Below the pieces are notes generated by a model. That model saw only the letters and a program-made list of their open reading frames with translations, had not been told where the DNA came from and searched no databases. DNA of 64,000 nucleotides. Origin: Marsupella aquatica (taxonomy: Eukaryota; Marchantiophyta). The stretch lies in the NCBI GenBank assembly GCA_973895155.1, contig OZ316891.1:28210001-28274000 (forward strand), written 5' to 3'. The position numbers were made by a program, and so were the translations under genes. Shown here one piece after another: positions 36,201 through 48,872 of this stretch (its first letter is position 1; each line of letters starts with the position of its first letter).

Positions 36201-36543
36201 TTGGCTGCAGAATTTGTCCGCATCAAAATTCATGGTTTCAAACCACCTCATCCCGCTTCTGAACACCAGGTTGTGCTCTTGTCAGGGTGGTTTGCAGACA
36301 ATTCTGAGCGAGGCAGGCGGCGCAAAGCATAAAGGGTCTGTGGGAACGTGGAATTGGAGACTTGATGAACCTGCACCAGAGAAGCGCAAAGCAGGGCACA
36401 CGGGAGTAACAGTGGTTCTTGTATTCTTGTTGGCAGCGGCGCTTGTGGCGTTTGTCGTAGCTGCACGGATCCATCACAATCGGCAAAATCCATCACAGTA
36501 TGTTGATCTCAACAGCATGGGCTATACTCCCCCAATATTGTAG
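33212..36543 (+). CDS. Cysteine-rich type I membrane protein, Frizzled-CRD-like ectodomain
   Basis: Six exons in phase: 33212-33341, 34362-34661, 34863-34966, 35278-35442, 35673-35936 and 36211-36543, giving about 431 residues. The product starts with a signal peptide (basic MAKSKRSN, then ALLVALVVMACSSLVAV). A Cys-rich ectodomain follows, with CHAYNQKVDC, PPCPKCYAALHKFWC, VPACGTF and LPCRKMCNAISDTCGCG. The spacing of FWC...VPAC...LPCRKMC resembles the C-terminal half of Frizzled-type cysteine-rich domains, though this is a pattern resemblance only. After more Cys pairs (CEWC, CSC) there is one transmembrane helix (GVTVVLVFLLAAALVAFVVA) and a short cytosolic tail (RIHHNRQNPSQYVDLNSMGY). A cell-surface role is inferred. 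All exon borders are GT-AG and the gene looks intact. Confidence 0.8.
33514..33552. repeat. CT microsatellite in intron 1
   Basis: Runs of ctctctct interrupted by gctctgtcg, in the first intron of the cysteine-rich membrane protein gene and close to its donor. Similar CT-rich sequence occurs in its 5' UTR near 33,020. Confidence 0.7.
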
Positions 36544-39413
36544 ATGTACACAAGGATCAAATTATAGAGCAGACAAGACGATTTGCCTTCTCTCCATCTT
36601 CGGGATCCTCTGTGCTATTATCAAGTCTAGTAAAAGACCCGGTAGTATATTGGACTGTAGCATAATAGGTGATTGATACATTCTGAACGAACTCTACATG
36701 GGTAGTGACCCTCAAGGCAAGTGGCCAAAAGTCCTTCATTAGTTCACATCCTGGAGGTGTGTAAAATAGCTTTCCTTGGCGTATTCCCTTTATATAATAG
36801 GTGAATAATTGTATATTGAACTATTCATTTATCTGTCGACTAGCAACTGTATCTGGTAACTCGGCTACCTGGGACTGTCACCTGTCTAAGCTGTTTTTTT
36901 GTTCTGTAAACCTTCATGGATCAGGCTTCTTCATGAAGCATCTTGTTGTTACCTGATGAAAGATCTAACTGTGAACTCTGGGAGATGATGCCACTCGAGA
37001 CATTTTATTGATAAAGTTCGTTGGTGGTCAGGCTAGGTTGCAATCTCGAACTTTTGTTACATGGACCAGCAAGCGGTACATGGACTGGTACTTGGTGATT
37101 ATCATGTCGTAGTGCTATACAATTTTATCCTCGTTGTCTGGCTTCTAAATACTCATCAGCAAGTTATTTGTTTTCTTCATCAGTAAAGTTCTTGGCTTGA
37201 CTTTACACGCGGTTGAGGAGTTACTGCTGAGCCCAATTCCGCCACTTAAATACGATGTTCTTACTTGAAGCTTACTAGTGGTCAAAAACCCTTGGGCTCA
37301 ATGGACAGGTAAACATTTCAAAGAGGTATTTGTCGTCAATGAGGGGTTATCAATGACGTCTTAAACCAGCACTGGCATCAGAAAAGGGAGAAGTGTCTAA
37401 AACCTCTACCTTTTGACGTTCCTGTGATAACCTCTATGGCATTAGTTTCAGTACAAGCGACTACATGGAGCTGCTATCGTAGGAGGAAGAGGAGAGAGGA
37501 AGAAACACTTAGTTTCCTTCTTCCCATCTACGGGGAGGACGACTTTATAACGAGGTTCTGAGAGCTTCAGTTTATGAATTCAAGACGAGCATGTTCTGCT
37601 ATCTCAGGCACGGGAATTGATATTCGACTCGAGTTAACATGCCTACACGTTGTTCAACATCTCATGAATTGACATTAGGATTAGTAACATGCCCAGATAC
37701 ATTGGGTAAGATGACCTTATGGACAGACATTATAGTCGAGTACCGTACCCGTCATATACACCGAGGTCCAAGTCTCAGTATTACGAGACAGAATGAAGTC
37801 ACATGCCTTTAAAACTGATGTCTAAGTTTCATCAATCGACATTAGAAACGAAGAGCACGCACAGAGACGTTCTGTAAGATGATAAGCTCGCGAATCTACT
37901 TTCGACTCGAAGAAAATCCTTTAAAACATCTTCCTGCCTCTTGACTCACAAAGAGAAGATCATCGGCTCGTCTCGTCTGACCCATCTGGGCGTCTCCATT
38001 GCAGCTGTGGAAAACAATCTGTGGAAGGCATTCAGCTTAAAGTGCACAGAAACGATCAAACATCAGGCCACCATAATAAATAACTGACAACGCCACTCTC
38101 GGCATAGTTAACACTGACTGGGATCGAGAGACTTGCGCTGAGTTTCGGATCCCTGGATTTCTGGATCCAAAAGGAAATGCTGAGAGCTAGATTGGGAATG
38201 AACCAAAGGTAGAATTCGTACAGCCTTTGCACAAAGAAGCCAGCCCATCTACTGTAGCTTCAAAAGTGGCAACCTCCTTTACAGACCCAGACTTGATACG
38301 GGGACAATTATTTGCTTCATGCATTCGTTCATGTAATGTGAACGATGCCATCTCATCCAATGCTCTTGCCGAGTATTGGTATTTTAGCACCACATGTGGA
38401 CTGTGGTGGCGTTGACTTTCTTTCCTCGAGTTTCACCGAGAGACACAGACTAAACCAAAAGCCTGAGTAAGTCAATTTTCTTTGATTCGGTTATCATCGC
38501 TTCATAAAGATTCGTTTCAAGTGGGAAAGCAAACGTGACATAGAATTGGAGCCACATCGTTTCTGGAGAAAAACTCACCAAAATGTATAATTCAGGGAAA
38601 AACAAAGTGAAAGGAAAGGAAAAGAGTTCCAAAGTGGACAAACACCTAACCAGAAAAAGAAAAGCAAGTGTAAACCTAAAAAAGTCGAATAAAAAGATAA
38701 AAGTGTCAAACACTACATGAGTGCAAACTCAATGACTAGTGTCTACATTGGAATATGTGACAAAAGCTAATGGGTTTCTGGAGGGTTGCTTGATTCAACA
38801 TCCAACCTTAAAAAATTGACCGGACGAGCACCTTACATGTGAAGTTTCGCTTTATCTTTCAAGCATGGGCCGCTTTGGAAGTGGTGGGAGCCCAATCAGG
38901 CAGGCGCCCCCACCCATGATCTACGAAAGGTACCCAATCGGACAGATCTCATGCAATTGCTCTCCACTATTTCTACCAATATTTTCATCCCAGATCCATT
39001 CTATCAGCACGACAAGCAATCACGCAGGAGATAGCTTTTTGCCAATCAATCTCCTCGTCCACTCAATCAAAGGGGCACATAGGACAGCTCTCAGTTGAGG
39101 TCATTCCTCATCCGCCATAACTGATGCCAAAGCCGTAGGACTGCGAGCGAGCTGGAGGCTCATCCCCTGGTCTTTTTCGTTGGAAAGGGATGGTTGAAAG
39201 GAGGCAGGGCAGGCCCACCCAATTTACGCTCGTGCTGTACTGCATTTTCTGATCCCAATTAACCATGGCCTCTAAAGAAGTCCACGAGGTTCGTTTTTTG
39301 CAATAACTTGTGGGCTGGAAAGCTTTACCAGATGGAGGACCGGCCATAGCCAAAGGACTTTGTACTTTTCTGCTACTTTTTAGAAAAGCAAGGTGCTAGC
39401 TCCAAAGGTTGAA
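36544..39413. other. Intergenic region without recognised genes
   Basis: Contains the 3' region of the membrane protein gene, then unassigned DNA up to the abrupt start of retroelement B at 39414. No open frame here carries a recognisable motif. Confidence 0.45.
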
Positions 39414-39790
39414 TGTCATGCCGAGGGACAGTGCCTCTTATGCACATCGGCATGTCCCTCGCATGTCCGCTAGGTATGTAGTTAGGGCTAGTGTACTACT
39501 TGAGTTAGCGACATGTTCTTATAGCAAATGTCAGGCGTTCTTGAAGCAAACGTGCTTGTTGGTGTGACGCCAGGACTTTGTTTACTTAGGACATGTCTTT
39601 GTTTGTGGGTTTTTCAGTTCTTCTTGAATCGCTGTTGACAGAGCTTAGACAGTGCTCGTCGGTTCCGTACACGGGATTCACACAGTGATTCGTTAGATGC
39701 TCCCGGCCGATCTTGGCATCCTGCCGGTTTTCGATTTGATTTCAGTACAATTGTTTCTCTTACGCCTTTTATTCAAGAAGAACTGCCGAG
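39414..39790 (+). repeat. LTR-like 5' terminal sequence of element B
   Basis: Matches 8495-8870 of element A from TGTCATGCC to aactgccgag. The flanks differ completely (ccaaaggttgaa here, caccctagtag at A), which fixes the left terminus of the family. Confidence 0.65.
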
Positions 39791-41342
39791 TGAAGGGAAG
39801 AAAATCAAAAACGTTGTGCTTCTCAGCTGCTCATGCCGGTCTAGACAATTTCCGTCGAAGCCGGTGCAATTTCTTTGCAGAAAAATCAAGCGATGGGGTT
39901 AGAGTTAGATTTTTCCTTGTATACACATCACTTATGTGTATACACTTAAACTCTCGGACTGGCGGAGTACACCCAGGAGGAGACGAGGGGAGAGCTTCCG
40001 GGAGGTTTTGCATGTTGCCCAGGTTTTTCTTTTCCGGCCGCAACCTGCTTCACGACCTACTGCCATGACCTTCGTCGGCGACTTGCTGCCGACTGCACAC
40101 GGCGCTGTGCTCTTGCTGGAGTTTTTAACGACCCTTTGAAGCCCCTTTTTCGTTGGTTTTATGGCCATTTCCCGGCCACGGCTGCCATCCTGCATCGGCT
40201 GCCGCGCGACAACCTCCAGACTGCCTCGGCCACCGCGCGCCTGCTTCTCGACTACATAGGGCCGCGCACCCGTTTTCGTTTCGCCTTTTTTGCCATTTTT
40301 TGCCTTCGTCGCCTCGCCACTCCTTTCGCTTTGGTGTGCAGGCTGTGCATAGGGCATCGTGCCCCTTGCCTCGCCCATTTCCTTCCTTCTTTTTCCCTAC
40401 CGTTATCAGCAATTAAAGCAGCTGGATGGGGGGGAAGCGAGCGCAAGGAGAGGGCACAAGGCCCTATGGAGAATAAAGAGGGGGAGGGGGAGTAATCATT
40501 CGACTCCCTCTTTTGGGAGTCCCCCCCCTGCAAGGCACAAAGCCCATCCAACAGCATTAAGGAAGGAGGGGGAAGCGAAAGGAGGGCACCAAGCCCTAGG
40601 TAGCATTAAGTGGGGAGGAGGTGATTTTTGGCAGTAATGGAGGAGCCCTGCCAGAAGCAAAGCGAGGGAGAGGGCATGAGGCCCAACAGGAATCATTGAG
40701 GGGAGAGGGAGCTTGTAGCCTCTCTTTGGGAGTTCATAAAGGGGGGCACGAAGCCCTATGGAGGGTTCAGGAGCCATTAAGAGGGGCTCATTTCTTTCTG
40801 TTCGCCCTTGCCTTAATTTTGCCTCGGTTTTTCTTTGGCACTTACCCTACCTCGCCTCACCCTTTCTTTGTCTTTCGGGCTGGATTCTTTCCTTTCGCCT
40901 TGTTGCGCCTCGCCTTGCTCGACAGCATAGGGCCGCGCACCATTTTTATTGTTGTGTATAGGTCGCTTGCCTATACACATTCGGCCGGTTGGCCTTAAAC
41001 CCAATGTGTATACACTTAGGGGCGGGCCCGTTTTTCTCGTATTTCTTTTCCCTCGACGTGCCTCCCTTGCTTTCCATTCCGAACGGCTGCACTTTCCGGG
41101 TCCACAATGGGGCCCGATGTGTATAGATTTTAGGGGCCCTCCTTTACGCCCTCCTCATATGCATACCGCTGCGGGTCCTGTGTCTACACATCAAACAGTC
41201 AATTTGGCATATAATAGGCAAATGTGAAGGGGGCTGAATTTGCACTTTTAAGGGTCATTTTTTTTCCGATGGTTTTCTTTGTAACGGTTTTTATGTGTGT
41301 TCACACCTTTTGTACATTTGGCACCCCGGGTTAGCATGCAGC
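39791..41342 (+). promoter_or_regulatory. Structured leader of element B
   Basis: Diverged from A in primary sequence but built of the same modules: gtatacac dyads (near 39,920, 39,940, 40,970 and 41,008), GACTCCC...GGGAGT (40502-40520), and GGGC-A(C/T)(G/A)A-GCCC-type stems at about 40,455, 40,580, 40,670 and 40,745. It ends at the gag ATG at 41343. Confidence 0.5.
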
Positions 41343-42746
41343 ATGTCAGTAGACGAGCCAGGAGGTAGCAGCACATCGCCACCGACACCCAGGTATCATT
41401 TATGGAGTGATCCACGACCGTTGGTGCCAATTTCATTGGAATCTCGGCAATTTCGACGACGTCAACAGACAGCAGCAGCACCCATACCACGCCATCCTTC
41501 TGCTACATTTGGTGGTCGCTTCACCACTACCCCGAAGCCTACTATCACTTCATTGCCACTTACCCCTTCTGCATCAGTGGTTGTTCCTGCTTCACCGACA
41601 TACAACATGGATGCCAGCCACTCATCTGGCCGCATTGAGCGCTTCAGCGGGCGGCCAGGCACTGTTTCTTTGCGTGAGTTCAAATCCACTTTCTACACTG
41701 TCGTATACAAATTGGAGTTGAAGTATGGCAGCAATTTCACAAATGCTTTTGCATTTAAGCAGCTAGCCAGGTATGTGCACCATGAGGCTTTGGATGTGTA
41801 TGAGTAGCATTCTCAATGGCTGCTTGCTGTCACACGGTTGCCTAACCCTACCTATGCCAGTGCAATTGCGGCAGCCTCACAATTGGCCTTACAGAATACC
41901 ATTGCAGCCCATGCTACTGCTCCTACCACTTCCCCTCCTACTCCAGTTCCTACCACTGCGCCAGTTACTCCCACTGTCTTGGCACAGGCTACATCAGGCA
42001 TTTCTCCCACCATTGATTCTCCTACCTTTGCTGATCCAGTGGCTGAGTTTTCCAGGTTCTTGAATTGGAATTCCCAATCAAGAGTGCTGACAAAATCATG
42101 CAGTTGGCCACCTTTGTGAGGCAGCGTGATGAAACCTTGAAGATGATGTATCGCCGGCTTCTCAAGCTGAAGGAGGACACCCAGAGCATCACTGACCTGG
42201 AAGCTGCTCATCGCTATCTTTGCGCATTGGAGGGCACACCAGCTCTCCATTCGCAAGTGTTGCAGCAAGTATTCTCTGAGTTTGGAGACAGCTACACCCA
42301 GTCTGCTCAATGTCTATGACACTGTTGAGAAACTTGAGTTGGCCCATGCACATTATGAGGCCAGTATTGCGCATCCACCGCGATCCAGGTACCAGGCTGC
42401 TGCCCCTACACTGGCCACCCCTTCCCGTGTGCCACAGTATGGTTCCAAGACCAAGTCAGCCCATGCTGTTTTCATGTTGCCATCTTGCAACTACTGTGGT
42501 AACCTCAATCACAAGGCTAATGAATGTGATATTGTTGCTAAGGACCTGTCTTGTGATTTTTGCGGGAAAGTGGGCCACTTGGAGGCACTTTGTTTTGCCA
42601 AATTCCCAGAGAGGAAGCAGCTACAACAACAGGCCACTCATCCTGCTCCTGTTTCCACTCCCCCACCAGCTAGGAGGGCTCCTACTGCATTAGTTGCTCC
42701 TCCTTCCAGTGGCAAAGCACCCAGTGCCAACAAATTGCCCAAGTAG
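41343..42746 (+). pseudogene. Gag and zinc-knuckle region of element B
   Basis: About 95% like A. It contains the disordered N-terminus, the capsid-like block (YGSNFTNAFAFKQLARYV) and both CCHC knuckles (CNYCGNLNHKANEC, CDFCGKVGHLEALC). TAG codons at 41805 and 42744 each replace a CAG present in A. One base is missing near 42,047 (gagttttccagg in B, gagtttttccagg in A), which shifts the frame. Confidence 0.8.
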
Positions 42747-44462
42747 CAACAGAAGCAACCAGCTCAGAAGGAGGCTCACAATGCACAGGCAACTCAACTC
42801 CAGTCTCTGACTCATGAGGTTGAGTCCCTACGTGCCCAACTTGCCAACATCAAAGGCAAGTCACTTGCCTCTGCTGGTCCTTCTCAACCGGCTGGTCACG
42901 TGCAACCCATCCTGGGCCCAAGCATCACTGACAGTTCAACATCTCTACCCCGCTCTTTCTATGGCTTGCCATTTGATGCTCATATGGGTGAGTGTGTGCT
43001 GTCCTCTGCTACACAGCATGGCCTTATAGCAGAATTTTCAGATTCATTCTGCCCTTCCTATTTTGCTTACTAGCAGGCTAGTGCAGCCTCTCGTATTGCT
43101 TCCACACGCCGCATTGTACAGGCTGATGGTCTTGCTGCCGGTCCTATGACTAGAGCCAGGGGAGCTTGGGCTGTCTTGCCCCAATCTTTTTAGCCACTCA
43201 CACTTGCTGAAGAGCGCACCTTGTTGGCGAGGGGGAGCGAGCTACAGCTACATCCATTCCACCACCAAGTGTTGCTGACATTTCACAGGGAGTTGTTTCT
43301 CCTGAGCTGCTTGAGCATTTCACATCCGGTATGGCACAAAGGATTCTTACAACTCCACTTTTCAGTTGCCATGATTTACAACTGGATGCTATCTGAGCTG
43401 TCATTGGAGCGCTAGAGGGCTCACTGCATTCTTCATCAGCCCTTGTGACATCGGTTTTGGAGGTCCAATCTCATGTACATACTGGACCTTCTTCTTCTCC
43501 ATTACATATTTCCACTGGTTTGGCTATCCCAGTACCAATTTCCAGTGGTAGAGATGACAATATTGCTGCAGATTGTGTGACCAGAGCTACACTTGATTCT
43601 GGTCATGCTGCCCCATCTTTCCTGACTATGCTGTTGAATGGAAAGACCGTGGACACTAACTCCCTTCACAAAGTACCTCATCATTTGCCAAAAGTGGTGC
43701 CTAGCAACAGGACTTCAGTTTCCACCACCATTGCCATTGTTGACAACAGGAATTCAGCGGTCAAGTTGGAGGGTCACACTCCTCAGGTGGTCATGCTAGA
43801 CACAGGTGCTCAACCAATGATATTGGGCATTCAGTTTGCCAAGAAGATGGGATTACTGACTGATCATTTACAGCAATCCAAGTGGCACATTCGGACTGCT
43901 AGTGGCATTGTGGAGGATGTGCTGGGTGAGAGTTCTACTTTACTCACTCTCACATTTAATGGAGGTACAGATCAGGATCTGCATTTCCCAGTCACATGTT
44001 TGGTTACCAATGTCACTACGTATGATGTGCTCATTGGCCAGGAGGCTTTGTTCCCACCAGGTTTTACCATTGACAATTGGCATGAGCATGCATACTACAG
44101 AGTTGATTGGCATTGGCATACGGATGGCTCACACTTGGGCTACATTCCACTTGATTTTCATGGTGCTCATACACCTATGGCTCACCACTGTGTTTTGAAA
44201 GCAGTGCACACAGCTACCTATGTCAACCACCCATTGCAGGATTGGATTGAGGAGGATGATGATGAGGTGGCTACTGCACATGCTGTTGCACGTATAGCAA
44301 CACTTTCCATCAACGTGGATCATCAACCAGAGGTGGTACAACGGCTCCAAGCAGCCCATGGACCTTTGGTGGTTGCATTGCGCAAATTTGAGGACCTTGG
44401 GCAGCACAATGGACAACCAATAGCCCCAATCTTGAGCGCACCAGTTACATGGACTCCTCCTC
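42747..44462 (+). pseudogene. Protease region of element B
   Basis: Two more CAG-to-TAG changes (43071 and 43191) and indels near 43,230 and 43,395 break the front. From 43,445 the frame is open and includes the retropepsin LDTGAQPMILGIQFAKKMG and YDVLIGQEALFPPG. It then reads WTPPPDGLTLLELFGG directly into methyltransferase motif I, which shows the ancestral in-frame fusion. Confidence 0.82.
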
Positions 44463-44736
44463 CGGATGGCCTTACATTGCTTGAGCTTTTTGGTGGCATT
44501 CTACAGGCCTGGAAGCTCTCCTACAGTCTGGCATGGTGGTGAAGCAGTACATCTACGTGGACATTGATCCAGGTGCAAGGCAAGTGGCTGAATCCCGTCT
44601 GCTGGAATTTTCAGAGCGATTTCCCCAGCAGTTTCCACACAGTGCATGGAAGTCTGCATTTTCTTTCTTCCCTCCAGATATCCAGCTTGTCCAGCACCGG
44701 CACTTAACCTTCTTGGCTCCCTTGATTTGATCATAG
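44463..44736 (+). pseudogene. Methyltransferase domain of element B, first part
   Basis: Motif I LTLLELFGGI is followed by a one-base deletion (ggcattctacagg here, ggcatttctgcagg in A). In the other frame it continues KQYIYVDIDPGARQVAESRL, with CAG kept where A has TAG. The domain is cut at 44736 by the DNA transposon insertion. Confidence 0.85.
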
Positions 44737-44762
44737 ATCACTCTATTCATTAAAACTGGAAT
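44737..44762. repeat. Left terminal inverted repeat of the outer transposon
   Basis: ATCACTCTATTCATTAAAA followed by CTGGAA; pairs with 62771-62796. The same motif with small changes ends the inner element. Confidence 0.85.
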
Positions 44763-45484
44763 TTCTAGAGTCCAAAAGTTGATGCTCAAAAGTATTATTT
44801 TGCTACCCAAAATTTCACAAAATTTGCCCCAAAAGTATATATTTGGTAGGCCAAATGTACACTTTTTGTGGTCTAAAATTACACTTCTTGTACCTAAATT
44901 ATTAAATAACTAAATAGTAATTTATAATTAATTAATATTCATATAATAGAAAGTTATATTATTATACTATATAGTATCATTATTATTATATAGTCTAAAA
45001 AAGCATATCAATGAATAGAATATAACAATCTATATACAATATATTAAATTAAAATTATTGGAAATACATGAATGACTATATCAGTTTAGTCAATGGTCTC
45101 TACCCTAAGTAACACTAGTAAATATGGTAGTTTGACTGTCAAGGGTAGCAAGTGATGAATGGTCATTTGTCCTTATTAATTAAGGGTAGAGATTGCAACC
45201 ACCCTAATCTCCTATCTATGTAAGAACTTATATTTATCATACTTAGATGGTCAAGATAGTCTAGACCCAAATGGAGGGTTTATCTTTGACTAAATATTAC
45301 ACTCATGACTCTCTTAGTTGGTAGAAATCATTTGAGCAAGCAAGTCCAGACCTTGAAAAATCAAATTTCATACCTCGGTTGCACACCACCTACGACACTA
45401 TATTCCAGAACTTATAGGATAGGTACAACAATTATCATAATAACTTGGCTCCACAAAAGACCTAAAGCAAAACCCCTTTGAATC

Positions 45485-46765
45485 TTTTGGACTCCAGATG
45501 ATCAATAGCCTCCAAGTGCTAATAGTTTTCAGGACTCTAAAATCAGAGTAAGGACAAGAGGCTCGAGATGATCTAGAGCCTCCATGTACTTCAATTTTTT
45601 GCACTCTAAAACCAAAGTCAAGACAAGAAGCTCGAGATGAGCTAGAGCCTCCAAGCGCTTTCAATTTTTAGCACTCTAAAACCAAAGTTAGGACAAGAGG
45701 CTTGAGATGATCAAGAGCCTTCAGGCGCTTCAATTTCCACAGTCTAAAACCAAAGTCAAGACAAGCTAAGAGTCTCGAGACTATCTAGAGCCTCCGAGCA
45801 CTTGAAGTTTTTGGACTCTAAAACAGAAGTCAAGACAAGAGACTCGAGATGATCTAGAGCCTTAGACTGTTTCAATTTTTTGCACTCTAAAACCGAAGTC
45901 AAGACAAGAGGCTTAAGATGATCTTGAGTCTCCAAGCAGTTTTCAACATTGTAAAACAAAACTAAGGACAAAAGGCTCAAGATGATCTAGAGCCTCCGAG
46001 CGCTTCAACTTTTTGCACTCTAAAACCAAAGTCAGGACAAGAGGCTCGAGATGATCTAGAGCCTCCAAGAAGTTTTCTACACTGTGAACCAAACTAAGGG
46101 CAAGAGGCTCGAGATGATCTGAGCCTCCAAGAAGTTTTCTACACTGTAAACAAAACTAAGGACAAGAGGCTCAAGATGATCTAGAGCCTCCAAGAAATTT
46201 TCTACATTGTAAAACCAAACTAAGGACAAGAGGCTCAAGATGATCTAGAGAGCCTCCTGGAAGCACTTCAATTTTGTGCACTCTAAAACCAAAGTCAAGA
46301 CAAGAGGCTCGAGATGATCTAGAGCCTCCGAGTGCTTGAAGTTTTTGGACTCTAAAACCAAAGTCAAGACAATAGGCTGGAGATGATCTAGAGCCTCCGA
46401 GCACTTTAATTTTCTGCACTCTAAAATAAAAGGCAGAACAAGAGGCTGAAGGTGATCTAGAGCCTCCAAGTGCTTCAATTTTCTACATTATAAAAGCAAA
46501 GTCAAGACAAGAGGCTTGAGATGATCTAGAGTCTTCAAGCACTTCAATTTTCTACCCTATGAATTGAAACCAAAGTCAAGACAAGAGGCTTGAGATGATC
46601 TAGAGCCTCCAAGCACTTCAATTTTTGCACTCTGAAACCAAAATCAAGACATGCAAGAGGCTCGAGATAATCTAGAGCCTCCAAGTGCTTCAATATTCTA
46701 CACTATAAAACCAAAGTCAAGACAAGAAGCTCAAGATGATCTAGAGTCTCCTAGTGCTCCGAGTG
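45485..46765. repeat. Left repeat array, ~70-bp unit, about 19 copies of GATGATCTAGAGCC
   Basis: Units read ctctaaaaccaaagtcaaga, then caagaggctcgagatgatct, then agagcctccaagcacttcaa. The core GGCTC-gagatgatcta-GAGCC is an imperfect palindrome. Unit length varies from about 60 to 82 bp. Frames running through it are repeat-coded and not likely genes. Confidence 0.85.
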
Positions 46766-46879
46766 GACATCGCAACAAGCAATTGATGGATGACATGTGG
46801 TCGATCATGAGTGGTGACAACTGATTCGACTCCGATCTTGACCCTATAGTCTAGCACTAAAACCATGTGGCTACCATAT

Positions 46880-46990
46880 TGATCTCGAGGCTAGCCCACA
46901 GATCTCGACCCAAGCTAAAACTAAGATCTTGAGGCTAGCACATAGATCTCGACCCAAGCTAAAACTAAGATCTAGAGGCTACAACCAAGA
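46880..46990. repeat. Short direct repeats in the middle of the outer element
   Basis: The block gatctcgacccaagctaaaa followed by ctaagatct.gaggcta occurs twice, with diverged flanking copies (ttgatctcgaggctagc). The function is unknown. Confidence 0.65.
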
Positions 46991-47599
46991 TCTCAAAGCA
47001 AGAGCAAGAAGTGAGGAGCTCTTGCAAGAAAGAGGAAAGATAAAAAGGCAAATGAGGAATTCAAATCTCCTCAACGCACTATATGTCATGTCCAAAGGCA
47101 GCACTAGGTAGATACAAGTATGAGAGAGGCATAAGTGTGTCAGGTATGATAAAGCATTTAATGCAACCCGTATGCCCTTGGTGTGCAGTTAAAGCAATCC
47201 GTACACAAATCCATACGCAGATTGTTGGGCCCTCTCGTGAGTCAGTCGGTGGCATATAATCCTTTGTTCCCAGTTGCGAGGATCATTTTACTAGTTTCAT
47301 TTTTGTTGTCATGTTGTTCTCTGTTCCTCTTGCTCTTCCTCTCGCTCTCCCTCTCTCCAAGTCTCTTGAGCTCCTCCTTGCTAATATTTCTATTGGTCTG
47401 AGCTTTGGTTAAGGATAGATCAGGCCAGGTTTGGGGGCAGAAAACCCTAAACCCATAACCCTACCAATTTCTGTAGCAATTATCTAGTTTACCTCTAGCT
47501 AGATAATCTAGAGCCAAGAGTTTATTGTAGCTTTGGCAAGGGTTTGTTTAGGGTGAGGGATGCATTCGTAGTGATCTTTGTGGTAGTTAGAGTCCCCAT

Positions 47600-48417
47600 T
47601 TCACTTCGAGATCATCTAGAGCCAACAATTGTGTAAGCTTTGGATACATATTTCTTGATAGTGAAGCATCTTCACAACGGTTTCCTTGGAAGCTTAGGGA
47701 CCTTTATTTTGCCTCGAGATCATCTAGAGCCAACAATTGTGTAAGCTTTAAATACATTTTTTTGATAGTGAAGCATCTTCACAACGGTTTTCTTTGAAGT
47801 TAGAGGCCCATGTGTTACAGGCTCGAGATCATCTAGAGCCAACAATTGTGTAAGCTTTGAATACATATTTCTTGATAGTGAAACATCTTTACATTGGTTT
47901 CCTTGGAAGTTTAGGGGCCTTCATTTTGCCTTGCGTGAGATCATCTAGAGCCAACAATTGTGTAAGCTTTGGATACGTATTTCTTGATAGTGAAACATCT
48001 TCAGAGCAGTTTCCTTGGAAATTTAGGGGCCTTGATTTTACCTCGAGATCATCTAGAGCCAACAATTGTGTAAGCTTTGGATACATATTTCTTGATAGTG
48101 AAGCATCTTCACAACCGTTTCCTTGGAAGCTTAGAGGCCTTTATTTTACCTCGAGATCATCTAGAGCCAACAATTGTGTAAGCTTTGGATATATATTTCT
48201 TGATAGTGAAGCATCTTTAGAGCACTTTCCGTGGAAATTTAGGGGCCTTGATTTTACCTCAAGATCATCTAGAGCCAACAATTGTATAAGCTTTTCATTG
48301 GGGTCTCTTGATGATTTTTGAGAAATTGCTATATAATGATTTTTTGAGGCAATTACAAGTCTCAATTTTCCTTCAAGATCAACTATAGCTAACAACTTAT
48401 TTTACATTTGTGTAAGG
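47600..48417. repeat. Right repeat array, ~110-bp unit, core GATCATCTAGAGCCAAC
   Basis: About eight units contain cgagatcatctagagccaac, then aattgtgtaagctttgga, then tttcttgatagtgaagcatc, then tttccttgga. Starts lie near 47,608, 47,715, 47,823, 47,937, 48,043, 48,151 and 48,260, with a diverged one near 48,372. The inner transposon landed inside the last unit; the array's tail is at 61,712-61,790. The core differs from the left array by one base (gatGatc versus gatCatc). Confidence 0.85.
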
Positions 48418-48440
48418 ATCACAGTATTCATTAAAACTGG
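48418..48440. repeat. Left terminal inverted repeat of the inner transposon
   Basis: ATCACAGTATTCATTAAAA followed by CTGG; pairs with 61685-61707. Confidence 0.85.
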
Positions 48441-48872
48441 AAATTTAAAAGTCCAGATTGTGATCCTCAAATTTACATTCGTGTCTCTAAAAAGTCCATT
48501 AATTTTGCTCCAAATAAACAATTTTTCAAGACTAAATATACACTCTTTTTGGTTTAAAATTACACTTTTGCACTCCAAATTTGATTTTAATCAATTAATC
48601 ATAATACAGAAAATATTAATATTAATTGTATTTGAAATTAAATAGATAAGTGACAAACATGTATCATTTGGTCAAAAACTCATGATTAAATTCAAAGTGA
48701 GATTAATCATCTCATTTATCATAACATAAATTCAAGGTTGGCTAGCCATAATGTCGATCCTACTCCAATGGTCAAGCTAGTGTAAAGTCCAAAGTAGTTC
48801 TATGACCTGTGAAATAGAAAAATGATTGCATGACTCCAATCTTGTGTCCTACAATGTACAGAAACATAATGA

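Noticed and set aside
47857-48321. 154-codon frame with a repeated RSSRANNCVSFGY unit
   Set aside because: It is produced by the array period being nearly a multiple of three; there is no start context or domain, and it lies in non-autonomous repeat DNA.
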